From an uncultured Prevotella sp. (GTDB lineage Bacteria > Bacteroidota > Bacteroidia > Bacteroidales > Bacteroidaceae): 64,000 nt of DNA. Within the stretch, counting starts at the first letter, position 1; each line of letters begins with the position of its first letter. Shown here piece by piece: positions 40,962 to 49,248 of this stretch. Location: NCBI GenBank assembly GCA_905236455.1, contig CAJOPT010000073.1:1-64000 (forward strand). The letters are read 5' to 3'. The position numbers and the translations under genes are program-made. A model generated the notes under the pieces. The model was not told where the DNA came from and searched no databases. It was given only the letters and a program-made list of their open reading frames with translations.

Positions 40962-40987
40962 ATATAATGTACGCGCGTACATTATAT
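40962..40987. promoter_or_regulatory. Perfect 26-bp palindrome upstream of susC-like gene
   Basis: The left half ATATAATGTACGC is followed directly by its exact complement. The two-fold symmetry with no spacer suggests a dimeric regulator site rather than a terminator. It is about 180 bases before the promoter of the SusC/SusD operon. The protein that would bind is unknown. Confidence 0.5.
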
Positions 40988-41165
40988 AATTTACTACTCT
41001 TATCACTCGCATTGGCATTGCAGATTACACACCTTAAGGCTATAAGGAGCAGGAATAGCCAGACCTCTACTGTGTAAATTAACCAAAATCATGTTAATAT
41101 AGCTAAAAAATAAGTTACGCAAACCTTTACGTAAACTGTGGTATTTGTTTTTTTTTTGAAAAAAT

Positions 41166-41196
41166 TTGGTTGAATAAATATATTTAATTAATTTTG
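41166..41196 (+). promoter_or_regulatory. SusC/SusD operon promoter
   Basis: TTG (41166-41168) and TAATTTTG (41189-41196) are 20 bases apart. The start codon of the susC-like gene follows after 111 bases of leader. Confidence 0.65.
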
Positions 41197-41307
41197 CCTC
41201 ACGTTTAATTAAAATCCTCTCATTTTATGGGTGATACAGACCATAATGGGAAAGTTAGCAAACAGATTGAATAACAGTACAATTAATTATAACTAAAACA
41301 AACATTT

Positions 41308-44300
41308 ATGTATCTACAAATCAAAAGAGCCGCAATGGCTTTATTCCTGAGCTTGTTCTGTTTTGTTGCATATGCGCAGCAGACAGTTACGGGTACGGTG
41401 AAAGACGCTACGGGCGAGCCGATGATTGGTGTTACAGTCTTGCTTGACGGTCAGCCGGCCGCCATCACAGACCTTGACGGTAACTTCAGCATCACCAACG
41501 CCAAGCCGTCTTCAGTGATCAAGGTGACCTACATTGGCTATGTCGACCAGCAGGTAACAGTTGGTAACAAGACCAATTTGGACATCACGCTTAACGAGGA
41601 CAACCAGCAGTTGAACGAGGTTGTCGTAGTAGGTTACGGTACGATGAAGAAGAGCGACCTGACGGGTTCAATCTCCTCTGTCAACACGGAGCAGCTGAAC
41701 GCCAAGGGTGCCGCCTCTGTCATGGGTAACCTCCAGGGTAGCAACCCTGGTGTAAACATCACACAGGGCTCCGGTCGTGCCGGTGGTGACTTCAACATCG
41801 AGATTCGTGGTAAGTCATCTATCAACTCTGAAACAACTCCTTTGTTCATTGTCGACGGTGTTATGTGTAACGACATCAACTTCCTTAACCCGCAGGACAT
41901 CGAGCGTATCGACGTGTTGAAGGACGCTTCCTCAACCGCCATCTACGGTTCACGTGCTACTGCCGGTGTCATCATGGTAACTACACGTGGTGGTCTCTCC
42001 ATCAACAAGGAGCAGAAGCCGACCATCAGCTATGACGGTTACTACGGATGGTCAAAGGTTGCGCGCATGCCGGAGTTCATGGATGGTCAGGAGTTCTATG
42101 ACTATCGTTTCAAGAAGTTCCTTGTTTACGGCGGTAACCTGTCTACATCACCTGTAGCCAACCCAGTTTACCAGCTCAGTGATGCTATCCTCGAGCAGTG
42201 CCTCCTCCGCGAGCACACTGGTTCCGGTGCCTACAAGATGAAAGAAATGCTTGCCAACGGCAGCACATATGACTGGCCAGACCTCGTTACACGTAACGGC
42301 AGCCAGCAGAACCACTTCCTCTCTGTCAATGGCGGTAGCAACACTGTCAACTACCACTTCGGAGTAGGTTACAACCAGGAGGACGGTATCTATGCTAACG
42401 ATAGCCAGCGCCGCATTAACTTCAAGGGTAGTGTTGACGCAAAGATCAACGATGTCATCAGTGCGGGATTCAGCATGAACATGGCTAACATCCATAACAA
42501 TTATGCTAACGACGATGCAATCAAGTATGCTTATCGTATGAACCCGTTCATGATTCCTTACGATGCAAACGGCAACGTTAACCATAAGCCGGGTAACATC
42601 TCTGCTCTGGGCACAGACTCCTATCAGTTCTCTGACCAGCTGAGTACACTCGACGTGATGAACAGTACCAAGAAGAAGCGTGAGACATGGCGCTTGCTCG
42701 GTAACTTCTACTTGAAGTTCAACATCCTCAAAGGTCTTGACTTCAAGACCACATTCTCTCCAAGTTATACATACTATCGTCAGGGCTTCTTCGGAGGTTA
42801 CATCGATCCTAAGACCAATGCTCCATACGATGACGGTACATATAACACCACCGACAACAAGAATGAGGCTAACATTCAGACAAGCCGCGGCATCTCATGG
42901 ACATGGGACAACGTGCTGAACTATAACACCACCATAGCAGAAGATCACAACATCAGCTTGATGGGACTGTTCTCAATGGAGAAAGGTACCACAGAAAAGA
43001 TAGGTTGGTATGCTACCAATGTCATGAACTTGACAGACTGGTGGAACCTCGCAACCGGTGACTTCAATACCGATGACTCAAGCAACAGCTATACCGAGAG
43101 CAGCATGACATCATACGCTCTGCGTGCAAACTACAACTGGAAGAACCGCTACCTGTTGACTGCTACAGCACGTTGGGACGGCTCATCTAAGTTTGCCAAG
43201 GACAACCGCTGGGGTTTCTTCCCATCAGCAGCTCTTGCATGGCGTATCACTGAGGAACCGTTCATGCAGAATATCAACTGGATCAGCAACATGAAGTTCC
43301 GTCTGAGCTACGGTGTTACTGGTAACAACACAGGTGCAGGTAACTATGCTACACAGCAGACAGTAAATGGTCCTATCTACTATCCATACGGAACAGTTTA
43401 CTCTCAGGGTTTCTATCCATCAAGCATCGTAAACAAGGAGCTGAAGTGGGAGACATCTAACGAGATCAACGTAGGTCTTGACTATGGTTTCTTCCGTGAC
43501 CGTGTTCGCGGTACCATCGACTGGTATACCAAGAAGTCTAAGGACCTGCTCTTCGCCGTTCAGCTTCCTCTCGAGTCAGGTGGCGGTTCGATGATGACCA
43601 ACATCGGTTCAGTACGTAACAAAGGTATTGAAATCTCTCTTACCACAGTAAACGTACAGAACAAGGACTGGAACTGGGAGACTACCTTCACCTTCGCACA
43701 CAACAAGAACGAGGTTCTTGAGATCAACGGTACCGGTGACCGCGTGCTCAGCAACAGCAACGGTGGCCTTAACGGTAGCTTGTTCATCGGTCACTCCACC
43801 AATAGTATCTACACATACGAGTGGGGCGGCATCGTAACAGACCATGACATGGTTGTTCCTAACACTCAGGCTGCCATCAACAAGGGACTCACCCCTGGCA
43901 CTACGATGAAGGAGTATGACTACTTCTACAATGTATACGGTCTGACAGAGGGTCAGCCATACGTAATCGACCAGAACGGTGACGGTGTCATCAACACTGA
44001 TGACCGCACAATCCGCAACGCCGACCCTGTTTGGACTGGTAGCTTTACCTCCAACCTCTCTTGGAAGAACTGGGACTTCAACGTCTCTCTCTATGCTAAA
44101 GTGAACTGCGAGGCTTACTCAAACTTCATGAGTGAGTATCTGAACCTTGGCGACCGTGGTCGTATGCGTCTCCAGGAAGACTGGTACATCCCTGCCGGTA
44201 CACTAATTGACGTTGACGGCATCAATGAGGATGGTACATATATCAATCCTAAGTATCAGACATCTACTCACTATGGTGATTATCCATTCCCGAACAATGG

Positions 44301-44586
44301 TGGTTCAAATGGTGGTGTAGGTCTACACAGCGACTACTGGAACCAGGCTAAGTGCGTTACCAACACATCATTCGTGAAGGTAAAGAACATAACATTGGGC
44401 TATACCTTCCCGAAGACATGGCTCAGCAAGTTCGGCTGCAAGCATCTGCGCCTCTATTGCACTGTTACCAACCCGTTCGTATTCACAAAGTATGACGGTT
44501 TCGACCCAGAGTGGGCTGACGCTGCTCTGAAGAACGACGGACCAAGTACTGTTACTTATCAGATAGGTGCAAGCATTAAGTTCTAA
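41308..44586 (+). CDS. SusC/RagA-family TonB-dependent outer-membrane transporter
   Basis: A 1092-residue outer-membrane importer that, with its SusD partner, takes up glycans or peptides using TonB energy. Signal peptide ends AYAQ near residue 24. The carboxypeptidase-like domain (VTGTVKDATGEPMIGVTVLLDG, up to about 95), the TonB-box region and NEVVVVGYG, the plug (PLFIVDGVM, STAIYGSRATAGVIMVTT) and a barrel ending IGASIKF are all visible. Length is typical. Codon use is strongly biased (AAC, GAC, TTC, CGT), implying high expression. The operon continues with susD-like and a small lipoprotein gene. No glycoside hydrolase is in this transcript, so the substrate is not clear. Confidence 0.95.
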   Translation: MYLQIKRAAMALFLSLFCFVAYAQQTVTGTVKDATGEPMIGVTVLLDGQPAAITDLDGNFSITNAKPSSVIKVTYIGYVDQQVTVGNKTNLDITLNEDNQQLNEVVVVGYGTMKKSDLTGSISSVNTEQLNAKGAASVMGNLQGSNPGVNITQGSGRAGGDFNIEIRGKSSINSETTPLFIVDGVMCNDINFLNPQDIERIDVLKDASSTAIYGSRATAGVIMVTTRGGLSINKEQKPTISYDGYYGWSKVARMPEFMDGQEFYDYRFKKFLVYGGNLSTSPVANPVYQLSDAILEQCLLREHTGSGAYKMKEMLANGSTYDWPDLVTRNGSQQNHFLSVNGGSNTVNYHFGVGYNQEDGIYANDSQRRINFKGSVDAKINDVISAGFSMNMANIHNNYANDDAIKYAYRMNPFMIPYDANGNVNHKPGNISALGTDSYQFSDQLSTLDVMNSTKKKRETWRLLGNFYLKFNILKGLDFKTTFSPSYTYYRQGFFGGYIDPKTNAPYDDGTYNTTDNKNEANIQTSRGISWTWDNVLNYNTTIAEDHNISLMGLFSMEKGTTEKIGWYATNVMNLTDWWNLATGDFNTDDSSNSYTESSMTSYALRANYNWKNRYLLTATARWDGSSKFAKDNRWGFFPSAALAWRITEEPFMQNINWISNMKFRLSYGVTGNNTGAGNYATQQTVNGPIYYPYGTVYSQGFYPSSIVNKELKWETSNEINVGLDYGFFRDRVRGTIDWYTKKSKDLLFAVQLPLESGGGSMMTNIGSVRNKGIEISLTTVNVQNKDWNWETTFTFAHNKNEVLEINGTGDRVLSNSNGGLNGSLFIGHSTNSIYTYEWGGIVTDHDMVVPNTQAAINKGLTPGTTMKEYDYFYNVYGLTEGQPYVIDQNGDGVINTDDRTIRNADPVWTGSFTSNLSWKNWDFNVSLYAKVNCEAYSNFMSEYLNLGDRGRMRLQEDWYIPAGTLIDVDGINEDGTYINPKYQTSTHYGDYPFPNNGGSNGGVGLHSDYWNQAKCVTNTSFVKVKNITLGYTFPKTWLSKFGCKHLRLYCTVTNPFVFTKYDGFDPEWADAALKNDGPSTVTYQIGASIKF

Positions 44587-44606
44587 ACAGTTAAATAACC
44601 AGAAAG

Positions 44607-46487
44607 ATGAAAAAGAAAATATATTTATCAACAATTGCAGTTCTGCTCGCGGGAATGACTCTCACAAGCTGTGACGACTTCCTTGAGGCAGAGAACAGGA
44701 CCGCCGGAGGTCAGACTGCAGATGACTATTTCGGACAGGATGCGTCAACCTACCTTGTTGCCACATATAACAGTCTGAAGAGCATCGTATACAACCCAGC
44801 ACTCTATTGCCAAGGTACAGACTTGTATATCATGACCCGCGGCAAGGCTGCCGGTGAGTTCAATGAGTATACTATGACCGACGAGAACAGCACCGTTACG
44901 AACTATTACTCCAACGTGTACAAAACCATCAACTACGCAAACGGTGTTATCTCATACGGAGCTGAGGGTACAACAGTGACTGACGAGGCTCGTTTCCTTC
45001 GTGCATACGGTTACTATCTGCTGACACAACAGTTTGGTGCTGTGCCATACATCACAAGGTATATCAATGACCCGGAGACCAACTATCCGCGCACTCCGCT
45101 GACAGAGATCTATCCAGCATTGATAGCCGAGCTGACAGACCTCTACAACAACTCATCACTTGCCGCTCAGGATCATACCGGTAGGGCAAGCAAGCAGGCT
45201 GTTGCCGCATTGCTCGCAAAGGTTTATCTTGCAGCAGGATGGGATCTTGACACCCCAGCTAATGACATCGCAAAGGGTACATACTCTGTAAACAGCACCG
45301 CCAACTTCACAGAGGCTGCGGCATGGGCAGAGAAAGCCATCAATGGTATTCAGCTTACTATGTCATTCGCAGACAAATGGAGCCCTTCAAACGAGGGCAA
45401 CGCAGAGGAAATCTTCTCTGTACAGTACGACCGTGCCGGTTATCCTGGTGACGCTTCTGACGCTGGTCACAGCATGCAGAACAACTTCGGTGGATACTAC
45501 GGAGCCTGCACAACCACTGGTGAGAAGAACGTAAGCAGTGAGGATGCTCAGTCACAAAAGAGTATGTATCTCTTCGAGAAAGGTGACAAACGTTACGATG
45601 CAACCTACATGACTACCATGTGGAATGGCACAATGGAGAGTGCCACCAAAGCTAAGTGGGGTTCTGAGGGTTACTATGCATACTACAACGTTGATGACCC
45701 AGGTAAGAACCTGATTATCGCCCATCGTTACTTCCCATTCTATGTAACTGAGGCTGAGGCTGAGGCTGAGTTCGCAGCAAACAAGAAGCTGTATGCTAAT
45801 CCTACTGTTGACGGCAGCCTGAAGTACATCACACAGGTGACCGCCGACATCCTGACCTTGCCAAACGTAATCCATTACACCTTCAAGGCTGACGGATCGG
45901 TTGACAAGAAGACTACACAGGCTATCGCCACTTACAACGTACAGACCAGCAATGGCGTGTGCGTCAAGAAGTTCGATGACCCTGAGTCTGCACAGCTCAC
46001 AGGTAGCAACTGCTTCCGTGACATCGTTCTGTTCCATGTCAGCGACATGTACCTGATTGCTGCTGAGGCTTACCTCATGGCAGGTCAGACAGCACAGGCT
46101 CTGGCAAAGGTTAACGCTGTTCGCCAGCGTGCAGGACTCGCAGCTCTTAGCTCTTTCGATGACTATATTCAGAATCATGTCAATTACGGCACAACAAGCT
46201 CATTCACGTTCAACAATCTGGATGTAATCCTTGACGAGCGTGCCCGCGAGCTGTATGCAGAGGGACACCGCTGGATGGACCTCCGCCGCACAAAGCAGCT
46301 TGTCCGCTACAATGTTGAGTTCAATGAATATGTAACAACACCTGCTAAGATGATGGACGTCGCTGGTACAGCATATAAACTCTACCGTCCTATTCCTGCA
46401 AACGAGATCAGTGCTAACACTGGTATCTCTAATGCAGACCAGAACCCTGGCTATGGTGCTCCTGTCTCAACAACTGACGCTGAATAA
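44607..46487 (+). CDS. SusD/RagB-family nutrient-binding lipoprotein
   Basis: A 626-residue surface lipoprotein that closes over the SusC pore and binds substrate. Signal peptide with lipobox MTLTSC (Cys22), then DDFLEAENR. Family features include the TPR-like helices (EARFLRAYGYYLLTQQFGAVPYI), the block ADVYLAAEAY-like SDMYLIAAEAYLMAGQ, LDERARELYAEGHRWMDLRRTKQLVRY and the C-terminal PIPANEISANTG, all characteristic. An Ala/Glu run (AEAEAEAEFAA) lies near residue 380. It begins 20 bases after the susC-like gene. The substrate cannot be inferred with confidence; a pectinesterase lies 1.7 kb away on the other strand. Confidence 0.95.
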   Translation: MKKKIYLSTIAVLLAGMTLTSCDDFLEAENRTAGGQTADDYFGQDASTYLVATYNSLKSIVYNPALYCQGTDLYIMTRGKAAGEFNEYTMTDENSTVTNYYSNVYKTINYANGVISYGAEGTTVTDEARFLRAYGYYLLTQQFGAVPYITRYINDPETNYPRTPLTEIYPALIAELTDLYNNSSLAAQDHTGRASKQAVAALLAKVYLAAGWDLDTPANDIAKGTYSVNSTANFTEAAAWAEKAINGIQLTMSFADKWSPSNEGNAEEIFSVQYDRAGYPGDASDAGHSMQNNFGGYYGACTTTGEKNVSSEDAQSQKSMYLFEKGDKRYDATYMTTMWNGTMESATKAKWGSEGYYAYYNVDDPGKNLIIAHRYFPFYVTEAEAEAEFAANKKLYANPTVDGSLKYITQVTADILTLPNVIHYTFKADGSVDKKTTQAIATYNVQTSNGVCVKKFDDPESAQLTGSNCFRDIVLFHVSDMYLIAAEAYLMAGQTAQALAKVNAVRQRAGLAALSSFDDYIQNHVNYGTTSSFTFNNLDVILDERARELYAEGHRWMDLRRTKQLVRYNVEFNEYVTTPAKMMDVAGTAYKLYRPIPANEISANTGISNADQNPGYGAPVSTTDAE

Positions 46488-46526
46488 AAAGCCAATTAAC
46501 TATAAAACAATAAATAAGGCACAATT

Positions 46527-46997
46527 ATGAAAAAGTTTATATATTCACTTGCAGCCGTATTAGCTCTCAGCTGTACATTCATCTCGTGCGGTAGCGATGA
46601 CGATGATGAGAATATCTCATACTCTACCACACCAGAGAAAGCTACTGTTGGAACTTACAATGGTACGTTCACTAAGCAACTGACTGATTCGGAAGACGCA
46701 CCTGAGACAGGATCAGGAACCATTACATTATCAGACTCTGGTATTACTGGTGTGTCAAACGTGGAATTCAGCTGCCCGACATTGGGGATTGACGCTACAT
46801 CCGTAGCAAATATCGCCAACGCAAACAGAGGGTTCTACTTCCTGAACCAGATTGTAAGCGCAAGCAATACTTTAGAGACAGCATTCTCCGGACGTATTGA
46901 CGAAGGCGGTAACATGGTTGTACGCTTCTCAAAGTCAATGAAGGTTGGTAGAAAGAACTATACTTACACCTTCGTATTCGAGGGAGCAAAGCAATAA
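46527..46997 (+). CDS. Small lipoprotein of the SusC/SusD operon
   Basis: A 156-residue exported lipoprotein. The signal peptide ends with lipobox TFISC (Cys21), followed by GSDDDDE, an acidic stretch that in Bacteroidota is linked with surface export. The mature part looks like one beta-rich, calycin- or lipocalin-like domain (TVGTYNGTF, GTITLSDSGITGVSNVEF, GRIDEGGNMVVRFSKSMKVG, YTYTFVFEG). The family is not certain. It follows susD by 39 bases and ends at a terminator, so it is the third member of the operon and a candidate surface substrate-binding protein. Confidence 0.75.
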   Translation: MKKFIYSLAAVLALSCTFISCGSDDDDENISYSTTPEKATVGTYNGTFTKQLTDSEDAPETGSGTITLSDSGITGVSNVEFSCPTLGIDATSVANIANANRGFYFLNQIVSASNTLETAFSGRIDEGGNMVVRFSKSMKVGRKNYTYTFVFEGAKQ

Positions 46998-47005
46998 TCC
47001 TTAAA

Positions 47006-47041
47006 ATGCCTGTGGTGGAACATGACTTTCACCACAGGCAT
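47006..47041 (+). terminator. Terminator of the SusC/SusD operon
   Basis: ATGCCTGTGGTG and CACCACAGGCAT form a 12-bp stem around about 12 bases, 9 bases after the lipoprotein stop. A-rich sequence rather than a T run follows, so efficiency may be moderate. Confidence 0.7.
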
Positions 47042-47108
47042 ACATAAAAAAGAAACAGTATAACTGTTATATGATCATTTAATTATTAATTTTTTAAACT
47101 TTAAAGTT

Positions 47109-48059
47109 ATGAAAAAGTATTTACTAAGTGCAGTTGCATTTGTTGCAGCTATGAGCGCAAGCGCACAGGTTGAGGTAATCCAGGTTGATGCTGACGCTCT
47201 CGGAGTTGGCTCTGATGCCGTAACCCTTACTAAAGGAACATCTTTCGGTGAGATTGCCGGTAAGATTTCTGCCTATGCAGCTTATGACGACTCTTACAAG
47301 TCTGTTGACTGCAAGAACAACGACTACAACAAGGTTTCTGTTGACGGTCAGGAGATTTTGACAAAGGGTGGTATCCAGGGACAGACCAACCCAAAGAACG
47401 ATGATGGCTCTCCAGCTAACACTTTGAAGCCAGCTACCGGTGGTGCAGTTATCGGTTTGACCGCTGACGCTGACGGTTGGGTTTATGTAGTAAGCAAGCT
47501 GTCTTCTAACAAGCAGTACACAGTATTCGAGGAAGGCGAGCCTATTGGTTACTCTCTGACTATGGAAATCATTGATGACCACTTCGCAGATGGCGTTCTT
47601 TCTTACAAACTCGTTGGTGAGGGTGAGTACAACATCCTTCCTGCATCAATGGCTCCACTGCCATGGGCAGAGAGAATCGCTTTGAATATTCCATCACATG
47701 AGGAAACAGATGCTGAAGGTAATGTAACGGTTAAATATGACTATGAGATTAAGAAGAATGGTCTTGGTGTAATCTTCTTCCCAGTAGCAGCAGATTGCAA
47801 GTATGAGGTTTGCGCTTCAGGTTCTAAGATCTCTTTCAGTGGCTTTGCATACAGCCCAACAGAGGCTACTGAGGTTCTCGTAAAGAACGACGATGGTGCC
47901 GTTAAGGATATCCTTACTCCACTGACAGCTGTTAAGACTATCAACGTTGCTCCTACAGCTAACGTAAATGCTCCAATGTACAACGTTGCTGGTCAGCAGG
48001 TAAATGCTTCTTACAAGGGCATCGTTCTGCAGAATGGCAAGAAGTACATCAACAAGTAA
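47109..48059 (+). CDS. Secreted protein with a type IX-like C-terminal tail
   Basis: A 316-residue protein with a clean signal peptide (MKKYLLSAVAFVAAMSASAQ) and a C-terminus reading MYNVAGQQVNASYKGIVLQNGKKYINK (broken here as MYNVAGQQ and onwards), which has the YN..GQ.V...YKGIV..NGKK pattern of Bacteroidota C-terminal sorting or anchoring tails. With SprA in the same window, secretion by type IX is likely but not proved. The middle is beta-rich and of unknown function, and shares no obvious enzyme motif. A possible relative is left only as a 60-base remnant at 40856-40915. Codon use is very biased, suggesting a highly expressed protein. It is separated from the SusC/SusD operon by a terminator and has its own terminator at 48087. 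Confidence 0.8.
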   Translation: MKKYLLSAVAFVAAMSASAQVEVIQVDADALGVGSDAVTLTKGTSFGEIAGKISAYAAYDDSYKSVDCKNNDYNKVSVDGQEILTKGGIQGQTNPKNDDGSPANTLKPATGGAVIGLTADADGWVYVVSKLSSNKQYTVFEEGEPIGYSLTMEIIDDHFADGVLSYKLVGEGEYNILPASMAPLPWAERIALNIPSHEETDAEGNVTVKYDYEIKKNGLGVIFFPVAADCKYEVCASGSKISFSGFAYSPTEATEVLVKNDDGAVKDILTPLTAVKTINVAPTANVNAPMYNVAGQQVNASYKGIVLQNGKKYINK

Positions 48060-48086
48060 TCAATAAACTATTGTTGATATTTAATA

Positions 48087-48120
48087 AAATGGGATGTCTC
48101 ACACAGGAGGCATCCCATTT
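48087..48120 (+). terminator. Terminator after the secreted protein gene
   Basis: AAATGGGATG (48087-48096) pairs with CATCCCATTT (48111-48120) around a 14-base loop, followed by TTGTTTG. It lies 27 bases after the stop. Confidence 0.8.
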
Positions 48121-48200
48121 TTGTTTGCTAATAGCTGATAAAGTATCTTTCGGTTATCCGTCTTATTGCAAGAAACGTCCGTTCTTTTATTTGATTTAAG

Positions 48201-49220
48201 CTATATAATCCAGCTGGTGTCGCCGAATACTTCTTTGATGGTAATCTTGGCAGCCTCTTTCTTGGTGAGCTGCTGGCTCCATGTCACGCGGGCTTTCGGC
48301 TGGAAACCGGCACCGCTGTTGTTGTATTCTTGGTAGCGTACTATTCCTTCTGCCGCCGGATCATGGTAGTCTGTCCAGTTCTGCCAGCCCTCAGCTGTTA
48401 TATGTGCTCCCATCTCGGAGTTCATGAACAGGGTGTGTGCGTATGCGCGCCATGGTCGTCCAAGGTAGACCTTGTCAACTCCCTCTGCGGCAGTCAGTCT
48501 GCAATGGTTGAATATATATCCGTATTTAACATCCTGGGGCGTTGAGGCTGCAGTGATGTATGAGTTTACCTTGCTCTTTATCTCACAGTTCTCAAACCAT
48601 GCCGTGGAAGGACCGAAGATAAAGTCTGTCGTTCCTTCAATGTAGCAGTCCTTAAAGAACAAGCGTGTATTGGCTACACCGGTATATACCGTGTCCTGGT
48701 TGCCAAGAAGCTTGCAGTTTACGAAGACAAGCTTATCACCTTCGGTATGGAGTGCTACTGCCTGTCCCAGCTTCTCAGCGTTGTTTTCTATGGTGATGTC
48801 GCGGAAAGTGATATTAGAGCCTTCCACCTTCACGGTATATGTGCGGAATGTGCCCATAGACTGCGTGCCAGGCATTGGCATGGAGGAATCTGCATTAGGC
48901 TCTGCGCCAATCTTTGGAATCTTGACATTGGCATGGTCATCATAGGAGATGATAGTATTGTCACGGTCCTCACCAATGATCTCAATGTTTGTCAGCCATG
49001 ATGGGATGATAACTTTCTCTTTGTATGTGCCTTTCTTTACAAAGATTACTTTTTTGTATTCCATGAAGGCGCGACAAACTTCCACTGCCTCATTGATTGT
49101 TCGGAACTGACCCGTACCGTCACGCGCGACAATAAGCGTGTCGGTATTGTCATATTTACCACGGGCGTTAGCAGTTAGTGCCATGAGCAGGCACAGTGTG
49201 AAAATGAAATTCTGTTTCAT
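48201..49220 (-). CDS. Pectinesterase (carbohydrate esterase family 8)
   Basis: A 339-residue exported enzyme that de-esterifies methylated polygalacturonan. Signal peptide MKQNFIFTLCLLMALTANA. The beta-helix family motifs are in place: GQAVALHTEGDKL with the catalytic-site Gln, GNQDTVYTG (Asp), TDFIFG (Asp) and YLGRPWRAYAHT (Arg). Length agrees with bacterial CE8 enzymes. It starts 28 bases after the relA stop on the same strand, so it may be read from the relA transcript, which is an odd pairing. No pectate lyase or polygalacturonase is nearby. Confidence 0.93.
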   Translation of the reverse strand: MKQNFIFTLCLLMALTANARGKYDNTDTLIVARDGTGQFRTINEAVEVCRAFMEYKKVIFVKKGTYKEKVIIPSWLTNIEIIGEDRDNTIISYDDHANVKIPKIGAEPNADSSMPMPGTQSMGTFRTYTVKVEGSNITFRDITIENNAEKLGQAVALHTEGDKLVFVNCKLLGNQDTVYTGVANTRLFFKDCYIEGTTDFIFGPSTAWFENCEIKSKVNSYITAASTPQDVKYGYIFNHCRLTAAEGVDKVYLGRPWRAYAHTLFMNSEMGAHITAEGWQNWTDYHDPAAEGIVRYQEYNNSGAGFQPKARVTWSQQLTKKEAAKITIKEVFGDTSWII

Positions 49221-49248
49221 TTTTATGAATTATGAAGGTTAGTAAGAT

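Larger units (their letters stand above)
40755..41307. other. Regulatory region upstream of the SusC/SusD operon
   Basis: This 553-base gap holds a terminator (40801-40832), a degraded 3' gene end on the minus strand (40856-40915), a perfect 26-bp palindrome (40962-40987) and the susC-like promoter (41166-41196), with a leader of about 110 bases that includes AT-rich sequence. No full gene is seen. Confidence 0.6.

Noticed and set aside
48201-49220. Pectinesterase plus SusC/SusD as a pectin utilisation locus
   Set aside because: The esterase is on the opposite strand beyond two terminators and directly follows relA; no lyase or polygalacturonase is nearby, so the link is too weak to assert.
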